64,000 nucleotides of DNA from Bactericera cockerelli (taxonomy: Eukaryota; Arthropoda; Insecta; Hemiptera; Triozidae). Where the stretch lies: positions 49,757,800 through 49,821,799 of the forward strand of contig CM044955.1 in the NCBI GenBank assembly GCA_024516035.1, read 5' to 3'. A model generated the notes under the pieces. That model saw only the letters and a program-made list of their open reading frames with translations. It made no database searches and had not been told where the DNA came from. The position numbers and the translations under genes were made by a program. Positions 49,901 through 60,080 of the stretch are shown one piece after another (the first letter of the stretch is position 1; each line of letters begins with the position of its first letter).

Positions 49901-50203
49901 CGAAGGCGCCCGGAAACCCAAAGAAGTTCAGGACCGCCACGAACAAAACCACAGCTGCTGCTGAAGGCCGCTTCGAAGATATTGAGGATGCACTGTAAAC
50001 TGCAGCAGCTTGAAAATACGAGTCAATGCGATCGCATTATAATTGAGGTCACGAACGCCTGCTACGCTCTTCAACTCCATCCGGACGAACCTAACATCCT
50101 TCAGGAATGGTATGGAGGAACGGATGATAACATCCCGGGATTAGAGATCCGGAAGAACTACGACTGCATCGAGCAGATCTTTACCGAGATCGCCAGTAGG
50201 TAG
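49901..50203 (+). other. Open stretch of about 100 codons, possible orphan coding fragment
   Basis: The frame is open from just after a stop at 49898-49900 to a stop at 50201-50203 that overlaps a donor-like AG|GTAGGTG. The latter part reads LQQLENTSQCDRIIIEVTNA, CYALQLHPDEPNILQEWYGG, NIPGLEIRKNYDCIEQIFTE, which looks protein-like. The composition is more balanced than its AT-rich surroundings. I do not recognise a family. It could be an exon of an unannotated gene, or a relic of a mobile-element gene. Confidence 0.35.
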
Positions 50204-51837
50204 GTGCTTGGATGTCGGTTACTTCCCTACCGCATGGAAGACCGACAATCTCAAATACCTCGACTCGTCGCACCAGAAAGTCTCGAGTCTTGACGATAGT
50301 CCACAACTTCGGCCATGTCTCTCATGACTAATTCGAGTAGTATGATCGATTCCGGGCCTATCTACCATTTCATACTATTAAAATCAAAAGTTCCTAGGAA
50401 CATCTAGAAGTTCCTGAATAATTCAAATCAGAAACATATTATACATAGATGATCCTAAGCGCTCTAGGAACAACTAGAAGTTCCTCGGAACTTCGCGATT
50501 TTTTAGAGCGCTTGGGATTTCTAGAAGTTCCTGAAATTGGGAAGTTCCTGCAACATACACATAACATAAATTTTGTATTGTTACTGTTCTTTTAATTATT
50601 TGTTTGGCAAATTTAATGGTCTTAATTTTATGTATGACTTGTCGAAAGAGTATATGATTAAAATATAAATATGAAAGCCTGAATTTTATTAATTTCCAAA
50701 TGTCTATACATTTTATTATTATAAAAGATCCATGCTTTGATAAAATAAAAATAGATTTAAAAAAAATCTTTTGTTCATACAAAACAGCTTGTCAAAATTA
50801 TAGAAATATACATGTAGGTATTTCCGAATTTCTGAAAAGTGATGCAATTTCTACTGTGGGTAACATTTTGAGAAGATTATTCTTTTAAATAAATGAAAAC
50901 AGTATCAGGTTGAACACCTTTTACAACTTACTTGATATCTGTTTTGCAGTTAAAAAGATAGTTGACAATTAAAGATTTGAGGTACCAAAAAAACCACCTA
51001 GAAAATGGACTTTTGAGTGCTTTTTTTTGTATATTTTGAACAGCTACAAATAAAAAGGTGAACTCATCTTGACAAAAAATTGCAGTATTAAGCTTGACAT
51101 CTAAACAAGACATTTACCAAAAAAAAAAAACTTAAAAAATAATATTAATAATAAATAAAACAAAATAATCAAAACACCAACAAAATTATGAAGTAGGCAA
51201 TTAAAACATTCTCAGTGCACTATTTATTTTCATTTTACTATGTATTTTAATTTTTACTTCAAAATACAATAACTTGAAAATTTGGTTTTAATGTAACATA
51301 AAATTGACACATTGCGTGCAGTGTACAACTCTAGCATTGCAAAATAACCACTTCCCAAAATGCAGTGTGCAACACCAATTTTGCACACTTCATTTTCCTT
51401 AAATTCACTGTGCAACTCTCATGGTGCACGCTACTGTGTTATTTTCATCTTATCTGAAAGTGCAGTCTCTCAAACATATTGTATAGTGGTCCCTGAATAT
51501 TGTGAAAAATATCTCCTATACCAATGACCAGAATTTCCTACACCTCAGTCTGGGGGGTAACTTCACAAAAATCAGACCCCCACACAATGGGTTAAGTAGG
51601 AGGAAAATAAAATCTATAAACTATAGAAGATGTTTTAAAACATCATCCATAATATCATCTTTATCAAAATTCTTTATTTCTCTAATTCGAGTTGTGCTGT
51701 TCATGGATTTTATATTTGTAAATCCTTTTACTAAATATTTTGTTTTGACTTTAAAAAAAAAAATCTTCTGAAAATGTTATCTACAACAGGGGTTACATCA
51801 TTTTTGAAAAATAGTTAGCATGCCCCTAATCTTGTCC
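50204..51837. other. Non-coding, no gene seen
   Basis: It contains a local duplication of aactagaagttcct-type words at 50395-50550 (ctaggaacatctagaagttc, repeated twice). Otherwise AT-rich and unassigned. Confidence 0.4.
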
Positions 51838-51888
51838 AGCAGTGAATATTTTTTTTTTTTTTTTTTAAATAATAATATATTCACTGCT
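51838..51888. repeat. 12-bp inverted repeat around a poly(A) tract behind DJ-1
   Basis: agcagtgaatat (51838-51849) and atattcactgct (51877-51888) flank a run of about 17-18 T on the plus strand (A on the coding strand). The tract lies about 60 nt past the DJ-1 stop and would be the poly(A) end of a retrocopy; the inverted repeat is unexplained. Confidence 0.7.
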
Positions 51889-51924
51889 TGACTTCCATGG
51901 CTCATGACACTGAGACTCCTCATC

Positions 51925-52638
51925 TCAGGTACGTTGAATAAGTAGACCCCCTGCCACTGTTGAAGCTGCCTCGGGTCCAAGCAACGAGTCAATTATTTGC
52001 AGGGCAAACTCGAATGCTGTGCTAGGTCCTTTGCTAGTGATCAAATTACCATGAACAACCACATTATTATCAATATAGGAATAACCACTGGCTTTTAACT
52101 CTTCCTTAAATGAGGGATATGAAGTGAGCTTTGCTTCCTTGAACACTCCATGTTGCTTCAAAGCAGTGGGTGCTGCACAGATGGCTGCAACTTTTTTACC
52201 AGTTGTTTCATACTCTTGAAGAAGTTTCCCAACACTTGCATCAGTGGCAAAAGTTTCTGCTCCTTTCAATCCACCAGGCAGGACTAGGATGTCATAAGGT
52301 CCTTTCTCTAGGGCTTGCTCTAGAGTAGTATCTGGCACAATTTTAATTCCTCTGCTACACTCAACATGAGGTAGTTTGGCGTTGACTGAAGCTGCCACTA
52401 CATTTATCTTGGCTCGACGTAGTACATCCACAATGATCACAAATTCCATTTCTTCAGAACCATCAGCAACCAAAACAAGAGCTGATTTTGACATATTGCT
52501 TGGAGAGTAAAACTTTGAATTATAACCAAAAACACCTTTAACCTTACTTTTTTCACTTATCACAGAACTTACAAGAAGAGCATTGATAAAAGTCCAATAA
52601 AAATAACCCAGGAAAACAATTGTGTTCCTCTTAATCAT
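51925..52638 (-). CDS. PARK7: DJ-1/PARK7 family protein, intronless, N-terminally extended
   Basis: DJ-1 is a cytosolic and mitochondrial redox-sensing chaperone/deglycase of the ThiJ/PfpI family. From Met49 the frame encodes 189 residues, exactly the length of human DJ-1: SKSALVLVADGSEEMEFV (with the conserved acidic residue of the DGSEE loop), YDILVLPGGLKGAETFA, and VAAICAAPTALKQHGV with the reactive cysteine, then ITSKGPSTAFEFALQIIDSL. The first ATG (52638) adds 48 residues with a hydrophobic segment (NTIVFLGYFYWTFINALLVS), possibly a targeting or anchor sequence. Alternatively the true start is Met49 at 52494. Having no introns and a poly(A)-like tract close behind suggests a retrocopy, but the frame is fully open and so under constraint or young. 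Confidence 0.92.
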   Translation of the reverse strand: MIKRNTIVFLGYFYWTFINALLVSSVISEKSKVKGVFGYNSKFYSPSNMSKSALVLVADGSEEMEFVIIVDVLRRAKINVVAASVNAKLPHVECSRGIKIVPDTTLEQALEKGPYDILVLPGGLKGAETFATDASVGKLLQEYETTGKKVAAICAAPTALKQHGVFKEAKLTSYPSFKEELKASGYSYIDNNVVVHGNLITSKGPSTAFEFALQIIDSLLGPEAASTVAGGLLIQRT

Positions 52639-52709
52639 AATATGTGTAATGTTGTTTATTATTTTTTTTATATAATATAGATATTCTTCTTCCTATATTT
52701 TTATCTCTC

Positions 52710-52721
52710 GAGTTTGTAGAT
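52710..52721. repeat. Target site duplication, LINE 3' side
   Basis: gagtttgtagat, identical to 58604-58615. It lies directly against the LINE poly(A). Confidence 0.9.
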
Positions 52722-52739
52722 TTTTTTTTTTTTTTCCTA

Positions 52740-53039
52740 AATTATTTTAAAAGGGGCGCAACTTTAGGTTGAGTTATATGCCCCTTTCAAAATGGTATCA
52801 TTTATTTACAAGTATAAGGAAATACAGAATAAGGAAAAGGGGTATAAATAAAAATATACAAGAAAGGATAAATATAAGGATATAACAAAAAAGGAAAAAG
52901 GGTATAAATAAAAATATACAAGGAATATAAATATAAGTATAACAAGTTAAAATAATAAGTAGAGGGGAAAAGATATCAGCGTACAATAGAATACAAATAA
53001 TAAGGAAATATTAATAATAGGAGAAGGGGAGTATTCAGG
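52740..53039 (-). other. LINE 3' UTR with duplicated segment and terminal stem-loop
   Basis: Two copies of a unit of about 70 bp (ggtataaataaaaatataca, 52839 and 52909), and near the 3' end ggggcgcaactttaggttga...atgcccctttcaaa, which pairs GGGGC with GCCCC. 3' hairpins are often recognised by the element's own RT. Confidence 0.75.
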
Positions 53040-56000
53040 TTAGATTTTTTTATATACATGTATTTCTTTTAGGAACATCATTAATTTGTCCATTTTAAAA
53101 GAAGAGTCTCCTAAAATATCCATTAATTCTTTATTGGTATAATTATATTTGATTCGGATATTTTGGTATTTTGGACAATATCTAAGAATATGATCAATTG
53201 ATAATATAATGTCAGGGCAGTAAGTACATCTTGGAGGGTCAGTTTTCTCCATTAGAAATTGATGTGTTATTAAAGTATGCCCTATTCTTATTCTAGTGAT
53301 TATTTTTTCTTCAAGGCGATTGTTTCTATTAGAGCTCTCCCAAGGAAAAACATCTTTTTTAATTAATTTTATTTTGTTAGGAGTGTCTATGTCATCCCAC
53401 CATGTTTGCCATTCTTTTTTAACTTTATCTTTTAAATAATTTTTTAAATCAGACATGGTAATAATGTCTATAGTATAATTATGGTTGTTGGATTTAGCTA
53501 TTTTATCAACTTTCTCATTGCCGGAAATTCCACAGTGGGAAGGGATCCAGACAATAGATAGTTTAATCCCCATGGAAATTAAAAAATGGCAGAGTTCTTG
53601 AATTTTTTCAATAATTGAATTTTTGGGACATATTTTGTTCATTGACATAGTTAAGCTTTGAGAATCAGTGAAAATAATAATTTCTTTGGATTTAGATGAA
53701 AAATCGTATTCTGATGCATGCTTTAGACACATTTCCATAGCAATAGCTTCAGCAGTAAAGCTAGACGATATGTTATTAAGTTTAGCACTTTTTACAATAT
53801 CTAAAAATTTAAAGGCTGATCCAACGCCAGATTCACTTTTTGAGCCATCAGTATAGCAAATAATTGCATTTTTAGATATTTTTGATAAAAATTCATTAAA
53901 TTTATGTTTGAATTCTATTGGGTAGGCAGAATTTTTTTGTTGGTTTGAGATTTTATGAAAAGAGGGCAGGTTGTTTTTCCAAAAAGGAAGTAAATTATTA
54001 GATGTATGTAAGAGAGGGAAAAGAGTTTTGATATTAGGATTATTTTCATAAAATCTCAAGCTTAAAGGTTTAGTTTTACCAAAGAAAATATGTATTATAT
54101 CATATTCACTAATACCCATCACTATGTCCTTCATTGGGTTTATGAATTGAAATAAAGTTTTAGCAACATAATTATTGATAAGATACATGCGTCGGTATTG
54201 TAAGGGAGGTTCGCCAGCATCAACAAGCAGATTTTCAATTCTGCTTGATTTAAATGCACCAGTAGCTATTCTAATAGCATTATTTTGGATTGGTTCTAGT
54301 CGATTGAGTTGGAATTTACTAGCAGACCCATAAATTGGGGCACCATATTCAATAATTGGTCTAACATAACTTTTGTAAAGTCTTAATAAAATTTTTCTAC
54401 TAAGTCCATGATTTTTGTTGTTTAAAATTTGTAAAATATTAGATGCTTTAATGGCTCTGGCTCTAGTGTAATCTATATGGAATTTCCATGTGAGGCGGGC
54501 ATCAAATATCATACCTAATATTTTAATTTGGTTAAACTTTTGAATTACAATATTGTTAAATACTAGATCAAAAGAAGGGCTAGGTCTTCTTCTAGAAAAA
54601 AATATCATTTTTGTTTTTTCTTCGGAAAATTTTGGGCCGTTAGATTTAGCCCAACGAGTCAAGGAATTTAATGTTTTTTGTAAAGCTAATTGGATGGATT
54701 CGGGATTTTTATGGGTCATATAAAAAATGATATCATCAACATATATGCTATATCTCACAGGATTATTGAAACATTTGGAGATATCAGATATTACAATATT
54801 CCACAGTGTTGCGCTTAGAGACGAACCTTGCAAGATTCCGTTCTCTAAATTATATAGTGAGGAAAGGGAGTTGTTTACTTTAACTTGAATGCTTCGGTTA
54901 TTTAGGAATTTTTCAAGGTAAGTGAAAATTCTACCATTGATATTCCATTTATTTAATTTTTGTAGTATTTTGTGTTTCCAAGTGAGGTCAAAAGCTTTTT
55001 CAATGTCTAAACTCACCATAACAGTATGTTCTTTACATGCAAATCCTTTAAGTATATGATGTTCTAACAGTGCTAAACTATCAATAGTTGATTTACCCTT
55101 AATACAGCCATTTTGGTATCTATCAAGGAGGTTTTTTGCTTCTAAGATCCATCGTAATCTGTTATTAACCATTTTCTCCATTATTTTACTGGTACAACTT
55201 ATTAAGGATATGGGTCTATAATTTTTAGCGATTTTTGAATCTTTACCAGGTTTACAAATAGGAATAATGATGGACTTTTTCCAAATTTCTGGAAACAAGC
55301 CACTAGTCCAAACATGGTTATAAAGAGAAAGTAATGCTTCCAGTGAGTGTTGTGATAGATTCTGTAACATAGGGTATGAAATTTCGTCTAAGCCAGTTGC
55401 AGAAGATCTGCAATTTTTAAGAGCCTCTTGTAATTCCTTATAGTTGAATTTTTCATTGTAACACTCAAGATTATCAGATATGTTGGTTATATTTATTTTT
55501 TCAGCATTATTTTTAAAAATTTGAAATTCTTTATCATAATGTAAAGATTTGGAAACATTGGAAAAATGTTTTGCAAAAATTTCTGATTGTTCGTAAGAAT
55601 CACTTATTATAATATTATCGTCTTTAATAAAAGTTATTGGGTTGTAAGGATATTTACCTTTTAATCTTTTTAGTTGTTTCCACATGGTTTTTTGGTCTAA
55701 TGGTTTGTTGATTGAGGAGAGGAATTTAAGCCATGAATCACATTTTTTTGTTTGAACTATTTGTCTGGTTTGAGCTCTACATTTTTTAAAGTGAATAAAA
55801 TTATCAATGGTAGGATTTTTTCGATATTTTTTTAATGCTTTTTTCCTAATGCGAATGGACTCAGCAATTTCTTCGCTCCACCATGGGACACATTTAGTTT
55901 TAATTTTGCATTTAGGGATGGAGAGAATACTAGCATTTAAGATAATGTCATTGAATTTTGATACTCCTAAGTTGATATTGTTATCATTTATTTGTATATC

Positions 56001-56846
56001 AACGAGTGATTTGGTTAATTCTTGGAATTTAACCCAATCAGCCTTTCCATAAGACCAAGGTCTTTGGGGGCTGTTGTATGTAAAATTTAGAGAAGGATGT
56101 AAAGAAATAATAATTGGGAAATGGTCAGAGAAATAAATATCATCATGGGTCGACCATTCAAGGAGGGGAAGGAGTGAATCAGAAGCTAATGATAAGTCAA
56201 TATGGGTGAAAATCTTGTGAGTTAGGTTGAAATGGGTAGGGGATCCATTATTAAGAATTCCTAGATCAATGTTATTGAAAAGGAAATTTTCCAAAACTAA
56301 ACCTCTCGGATTATTGGAAGAACTTCCCCATAAAATGTGGTGGGCATTAAAATCACCAACTAGTAGACATGGTTTAGGTAATTGGTTGTATAAGGAATTC
56401 AGCTGATTATAATTAAGGGTAATGTTATGAGATATGTATATATTGCATATACAAACAAAATTAATAGATGGGTGGTATATTTTGACAGCAACAGCTTGAA
56501 TTTCACTATTGATGTGTATCATTTCAGAAAAAATAGATTTATGTACCAAAGTTAATACACCATTACACGCATGGAGAGAATTAGATATATGGTCATGTCT
56601 ATAAGAGTTAAAAGTGTTGAAATTGATTTTGTTTCTGAAAGTTAAGTGGCTTTCTTGTAAGCATATAATTAAAGGGCAAAATTGTTGAATTAAAAGTTTA
56701 AGGTCATTTAGCTTGCTAAAAAAACCATTACAATTCCATTGAAGAATTAAATTGTGACTAGTCTTATTTTGTGTTGTCATAGAATGATAAAATATGTATA
56801 AAAAAATCACAATATTATTAAAATATAAGAGACCTTGAAGGAACAT
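53040..56846 (-). CDS. LINE ORF2: endonuclease, reverse transcriptase, RNase H (1268 aa)
   Basis: The polyprotein cuts the target DNA and copies the element RNA into it. Order of domains: APE-like endonuclease (about 33-255: ILQWNCNG, LLVGDFNAHHILWGS, SDHFPIIISL); a linker; RT (about 500-780: NYRPISLISCTSKIMEKMV, VSLDIEKAFDLTWKHKIL, catalytic YVDD near residue 701); an IxYGAPIYGSASK region; RNase H (about 995-1125: CYTDGSKSESGVGSAF, FTAEAIAMEM, IFTDSQS, IVWIPSHCGISGNEKVDKIA, with Asp, Glu, Asp and a terminal His/Asp present); and a C-terminal CTYCPDIILSIDHILRYCPKY zinc-knuckle-like motif. No stop or frameshift. The start may be the first ATG or MTTQ some 20 codons later. Confidence 0.95.
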   Translation of the reverse strand: MFLQGLLYFNNIVIFLYIFYHSMTTQNKTSHNLILQWNCNGFFSKLNDLKLLIQQFCPLIICLQESHLTFRNKINFNTFNSYRHDHISNSLHACNGVLTLVHKSIFSEMIHINSEIQAVAVKIYHPSINFVCICNIYISHNITLNYNQLNSLYNQLPKPCLLVGDFNAHHILWGSSSNNPRGLVLENFLFNNIDLGILNNGSPTHFNLTHKIFTHIDLSLASDSLLPLLEWSTHDDIYFSDHFPIIISLHPSLNFTYNSPQRPWSYGKADWVKFQELTKSLVDIQINDNNINLGVSKFNDIILNASILSIPKCKIKTKCVPWWSEEIAESIRIRKKALKKYRKNPTIDNFIHFKKCRAQTRQIVQTKKCDSWLKFLSSINKPLDQKTMWKQLKRLKGKYPYNPITFIKDDNIIISDSYEQSEIFAKHFSNVSKSLHYDKEFQIFKNNAEKINITNISDNLECYNEKFNYKELQEALKNCRSSATGLDEISYPMLQNLSQHSLEALLSLYNHVWTSGLFPEIWKKSIIIPICKPGKDSKIAKNYRPISLISCTSKIMEKMVNNRLRWILEAKNLLDRYQNGCIKGKSTIDSLALLEHHILKGFACKEHTVMVSLDIEKAFDLTWKHKILQKLNKWNINGRIFTYLEKFLNNRSIQVKVNNSLSSLYNLENGILQGSSLSATLWNIVISDISKCFNNPVRYSIYVDDIIFYMTHKNPESIQLALQKTLNSLTRWAKSNGPKFSEEKTKMIFFSRRRPSPSFDLVFNNIVIQKFNQIKILGMIFDARLTWKFHIDYTRARAIKASNILQILNNKNHGLSRKILLRLYKSYVRPIIEYGAPIYGSASKFQLNRLEPIQNNAIRIATGAFKSSRIENLLVDAGEPPLQYRRMYLINNYVAKTLFQFINPMKDIVMGISEYDIIHIFFGKTKPLSLRFYENNPNIKTLFPLLHTSNNLLPFWKNNLPSFHKISNQQKNSAYPIEFKHKFNEFLSKISKNAIICYTDGSKSESGVGSAFKFLDIVKSAKLNNISSSFTAEAIAMEMCLKHASEYDFSSKSKEIIIFTDSQSLTMSMNKICPKNSIIEKIQELCHFLISMGIKLSIVWIPSHCGISGNEKVDKIAKSNNHNYTIDIITMSDLKNYLKDKVKKEWQTWWDDIDTPNKIKLIKKDVFPWESSNRNNRLEEKIITRIRIGHTLITHQFLMEKTDPPRCTYCPDIILSIDHILRYCPKYQNIRIKYNYTNKELMDILGDSSFKMDKLMMFLKEIHVYKKI

Positions 56847-56911
56847 AAAAAATAGTATTAAAAAATAAAATATAAAATAAAATAGTAATAAAAATAATAC
56901 AATGAATAAAA

Positions 56912-58432
56912 CTACTCCTGGGGGGGAGAGGCTTCTTCAAATTTAGAAGGCTCATCTCCAGTAGCTGTTTTATCTCTTGCTTCATCTTCATTTACAATTT
57001 CAGTGGTATCCATTGGGGAATCAATATTAGGTATAGGACTATTTATAATTGGATCTTCAGTCTTTTCATGTGTATTATTATGAGGAACAGATTTTTGGGA
57101 TTGAGAAAAATCAATTGTAGAAGAGTAGATCTTCTTTAATTTATTGATTACTGGATTCTTAAGAGGGGAAGATTGTGCATAGCTATGTTCAGAAAGTTTA
57201 TTATCAATAGAGGAAATGGTATTTTTGTTAAGACAAACACCATTGGGTCCTTTGTATTGGTCCACATTGATGAGTTGTTCTTTTATAATATTTGATTGAA
57301 AATTTGGAAGATGCTTTTGAGGAGGAAAGGATTTTTTCTTAGGGATCCTGTTGCTGCCGGGAGGAGCTCTCCTCTTGTGGGTTTCATAGGTATTTGGACT
57401 GAAGTCATAGATATTCATGGAGCAGGAAGGAAGGGAAGGAGAATTTACAGCAGAAGTTAGAGGAACTACTAGACTTGGGATAGTAGGAGATTTGGATTGG
57501 TTGGACTGGAAATTATTGCGAAGAGTAGGAAAGTTTTGTTGATCAAGCCTTGATTGTACTTTAGAAGAGAAGGATTTGGCATTTTTTCTAGGGAATATGA
57601 TTGCTGCTTCTTGAAAGCAAAGAGGTTGTACCATCATTATCTTTTTGATGTCACATTGTCTGATGTATTCTGGGCAATCTTTCTTGGAAATAGGAGAATG
57701 ATTACCACGGCAATGTAGACATGAAGGAGTTGATTTTTGACAGTTGTGGGAAGTGGAGTTAGACATGGATTCAGAGCAATTTTTACATTTTTGTTCACTA
57801 TTACATTTTTTGCTAGAGTGACCAAATTGAAGGCAGTTAAAACATTGCATTACATTTTGAATGTATGGTTCAATTTCACCTCTTACATGAAATAAGTAAA
57901 TGTAAGAAGGGAGGGATTGACCTTCAATCATCAGTTTTACTGTATTGCTTGGGACATATTTACTTTCTCCAACTTCATTGGGTACTCGGCGATTAAGCCT
58001 TTGTACTCCAACTACATTGAAATTGCGAGCATCAATATTTTCTAGTATTTCATCATCAGTGAAGTCAGGATCGATATCTTTTAAAATTGCAAATTTGTAT
58101 AGGTAATTAGCAGGAATATAGACATTGTATGTCTTTAGGATTTCAGGATTGGAAGCCAATGTATTGGCATCAGCACAGGAATTACAGCTTACCACAATTT
58201 TAGATCTGGTTATACGATTGAATTGAGGTATACTTGATGAAGGAAGGATAGTGGTTACCATTTGTCCAACTTTAAATTTGCATAAGTAGGGGTATTTCAC
58301 ATTAGGTTGTTTCTTGGTTTCAAAAATAACTTTATATTGTTCATATTTGACATCTTTATTGTATAAGGAGATTGGTTTAGGCACTTCATTGTCATTGGGC
58401 TGGGGGCATTTGCCCCCAGAGTTATCACCCAT
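56912..58432 (-). CDS. LINE ORF1: Gag-like RNA-binding protein with three CCHC/CCHC-like knuckles (506 aa)
   Basis: ORF1 proteins coat the element RNA. The start MGDNSGGKCPQ has a good context (aaaATGG). Three zinc-knuckle-type motifs lie near residues 195-260: CFNCLQFGHSSKKC, CKNCSESMSNSTSHNC, CLHCRGNHSPISKKDC. A preceding PYIQNVMQC and the upstream RRM-like region are typical of I-element-like ORF1s. The C-terminal third is polar and low-complexity, ending in an acidic DTTEIVNEDEARDKT tail. It is fully open and just upstream of ORF2, on the same strand. Confidence 0.93.
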   Translation of the reverse strand: MGDNSGGKCPQPNDNEVPKPISLYNKDVKYEQYKVIFETKKQPNVKYPYLCKFKVGQMVTTILPSSSIPQFNRITRSKIVVSCNSCADANTLASNPEILKTYNVYIPANYLYKFAILKDIDPDFTDDEILENIDARNFNVVGVQRLNRRVPNEVGESKYVPSNTVKLMIEGQSLPSYIYLFHVRGEIEPYIQNVMQCFNCLQFGHSSKKCNSEQKCKNCSESMSNSTSHNCQKSTPSCLHCRGNHSPISKKDCPEYIRQCDIKKIMMVQPLCFQEAAIIFPRKNAKSFSSKVQSRLDQQNFPTLRNNFQSNQSKSPTIPSLVVPLTSAVNSPSLPSCSMNIYDFSPNTYETHKRRAPPGSNRIPKKKSFPPQKHLPNFQSNIIKEQLINVDQYKGPNGVCLNKNTISSIDNKLSEHSYAQSSPLKNPVINKLKKIYSSTIDFSQSQKSVPHNNTHEKTEDPIINSPIPNIDSPMDTTEIVNEDEARDKTATGDEPSKFEEASPPQE

Positions 58433-58603
58433 TTTGGGTTGTTTTAAATGTTCTAAGATTATAATTCACATTTTAGTTGAAAAATGGCCCGCACAGAAAG
58501 AGAAAGAACTATTTTATTATACACAGGAACACGATTCGAAACAGTAAAGGTTCTAACAATTTTACGAAAGACTCGAAATTTTAGGCTTTCTATGAAAACT
58601 TAG

Positions 58604-58615
58604 GAGTTTGTAGAT
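58604..58615. repeat. Target site duplication, LINE 5' side
   Basis: gagtttgtagat, identical to 52710-52721. Confidence 0.9.
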
Positions 58616-58779
58616 ATAGGGATTGTAGCGGGATTCAAAAAAATTGCGGGCAATATTTATCACAAAATACACAGATTAGCTTCACTTTTCTCACAGATTT
58701 GGTGATCCCTATCTCTCACAGATAATGGTGTGTTATAAATCTGTGACTGTTCGCTAGAAATCCTGCTAAGCACAAATCC

Positions 58780-58990
58780 TGTAAGGCCCACTTGTTGCGC
58801 AACGTTTCATGATCCGGGATCAAATGAGATGATTATGGGATAGATTTCTTACCCATGAGGTAATAAATAATTATAATAATATACGTCATGACTTCCCCAT
58901 TACTTATTTCTCCATGATCGAACCCCATTAACTTCGCTACCATTTGGAACATGTTGCGCAACAAAATGCTGCACTCAGTGGGATCCCGGT
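58780..58990. repeat. Short element with ttgcgcaac near both ends
   Basis: ttgttgcgcaacgtttcatg near the left end and aacatgttgcgcaacaaaat plus gctgcactcagtgggatccc at the right. It is related to 36457-36505 and 49462-49530. It could be a MITE; no clear target duplication was found. Confidence 0.5.
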
Positions 58991-59390
58991 TTTGCGTGTT
59001 TCATAGCATCATGCAGATTCATGCATCATGCACAGAAATCTGTACATGAAATCTACAGGGTTGTCAAATTGGGAATTTCTATCCCCAAATTCCCAAAATA
59101 GGAACAAGATATTCTGGGGAAAAAATTGGGGACAAAAATAAGGGTTTCATATAAATATGTTTCATAATTTTATTAATATCTAGGTTTAAAGTTTACCTAT
59201 TTTTTTTTTTAAGTTGCCCGAGGCGCGTACGTCCTATTTATGAAACAGAAGTTCTGAATTCTGTTAGTGATTTTTTTTATATCAGTAAATAGGTAGAAGA
59301 GGATTAAGTTCATTTTCAACCACAAATAATATGCTCAACTTTTTATGCAACTATCTAGGTGGTATTATTTTAACTAAATCTCAATCCAAT
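58991..59390. other. Non-coding, no gene seen
   Basis: AT-rich; contains a ttgggaatttctatccccaa-like short palindromic stretch near 59078-59100. Confidence 0.35.
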
Positions 59391-59394
59391 GCTA

Positions 59395-59578
59395 ACCACA
59401 TTTACCTCACCCAGCGACCCAGCCTGATGGGTTGAGCCAGGAATAGCTATTAGCATCAAATTTGAATGGTCACCAACCCAAGTCCTAACCTTGCTGGACG
59501 TTGCTCAACTCCAGTGACATAACAAGAAGTGTACTGAAGTGCTATTGACGCGATGTTGCCGTGTTGGCTTTAACCTTA
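59395..59578 (-). mobile_element. 5S rRNA-headed SINE (near-complete)
   Basis: The minus strand starts GCCAACACGGCAACATCGCG and continues with TTGAGCAACGTCCAGCAAGG, TAGGACTTGGGTTGGTGACC, a recognisable though diverged 5S rRNA. It then passes into the S2 body (GCTATTCCTGGCTCAACCCA, GGCTGGGTCGCTGGGTGAGG). It is clear evidence that the S2 body can carry a 5S head. Confidence 0.78.
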
Positions 59579-59579
59579 A

Positions 59580-60080
59580 TGTACCTATTATTGTGTTTGT
59601 TTTTGTAAAAAAAAATATTTTTTTGCTCTGATTTGCTCCTCCTGAGATACTTTGGTTTTGTGTTTGTCTGTCGGTCTGTCTGTTAAAAGTAATCCTTGTT
59701 ACAAGCAAATCTCAGAAACTACTGAACGGATTTCGACGAATTTTGTAAACTTATAGGAGACATTCTGTAGACGGTCCCATTATAAATTCGTCAACCTCGC
59801 ACTAGCGCTTCTTGATGATAGAGCCCATGCGCCTGACCACTAACTTTTTACTTAAACGCTTATATCTCGTGAACGGTAAACCCGATTTTGCTGAATTTTT
59901 TTTTGCGTATTAGCGTTGTATTTGCCTTAATTTATCTCTGATATTTAAGAAAATCTAAAATTTTGGCTTTTGGTTTTGGAGATACAAGTGATTTAGTATA
60001 AAATCACAAAAAAAAATATTGGGATTTTCCTTGAAAATGGGGAATAATGGGGATTTCGTAATAACTTCATCTTGCAACCC
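59580..60080 (+). repeat. Dispersed repeat, family E
   Basis: The same text order as 19440-19806 (gtgtttgtttttgtaaaaaa, gtctgtcggtctgtctgtta, gaacggatttcgacga, gtagacggtcccatta), but longer and diverged. No coding function. Confidence 0.6.

Larger units (their letters stand above)
52722..58603 (-). mobile_element. Full-length non-LTR retrotransposon of the I-like group (about 5.88 kb)
   Basis: A complete element bounded by a perfect 12-bp target duplication. In transcription order it has: a 5' UTR of about 170 nt (58603-58433), ORF1, a 65-nt gap, ORF2, a 3' UTR of about 300 nt with internal repeats (tataaataaaaatatacaag, twice), and a terminal stem GGGGC...GCGCCCC just before the poly(A) at 52722-52735. 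Both ORFs are open. The combination of an APE endonuclease, RT and an RNase H domain after RT places it near the I/Loa/Nimb branches; the clade needs a tree. It looks young and possibly active. Confidence 0.95.
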
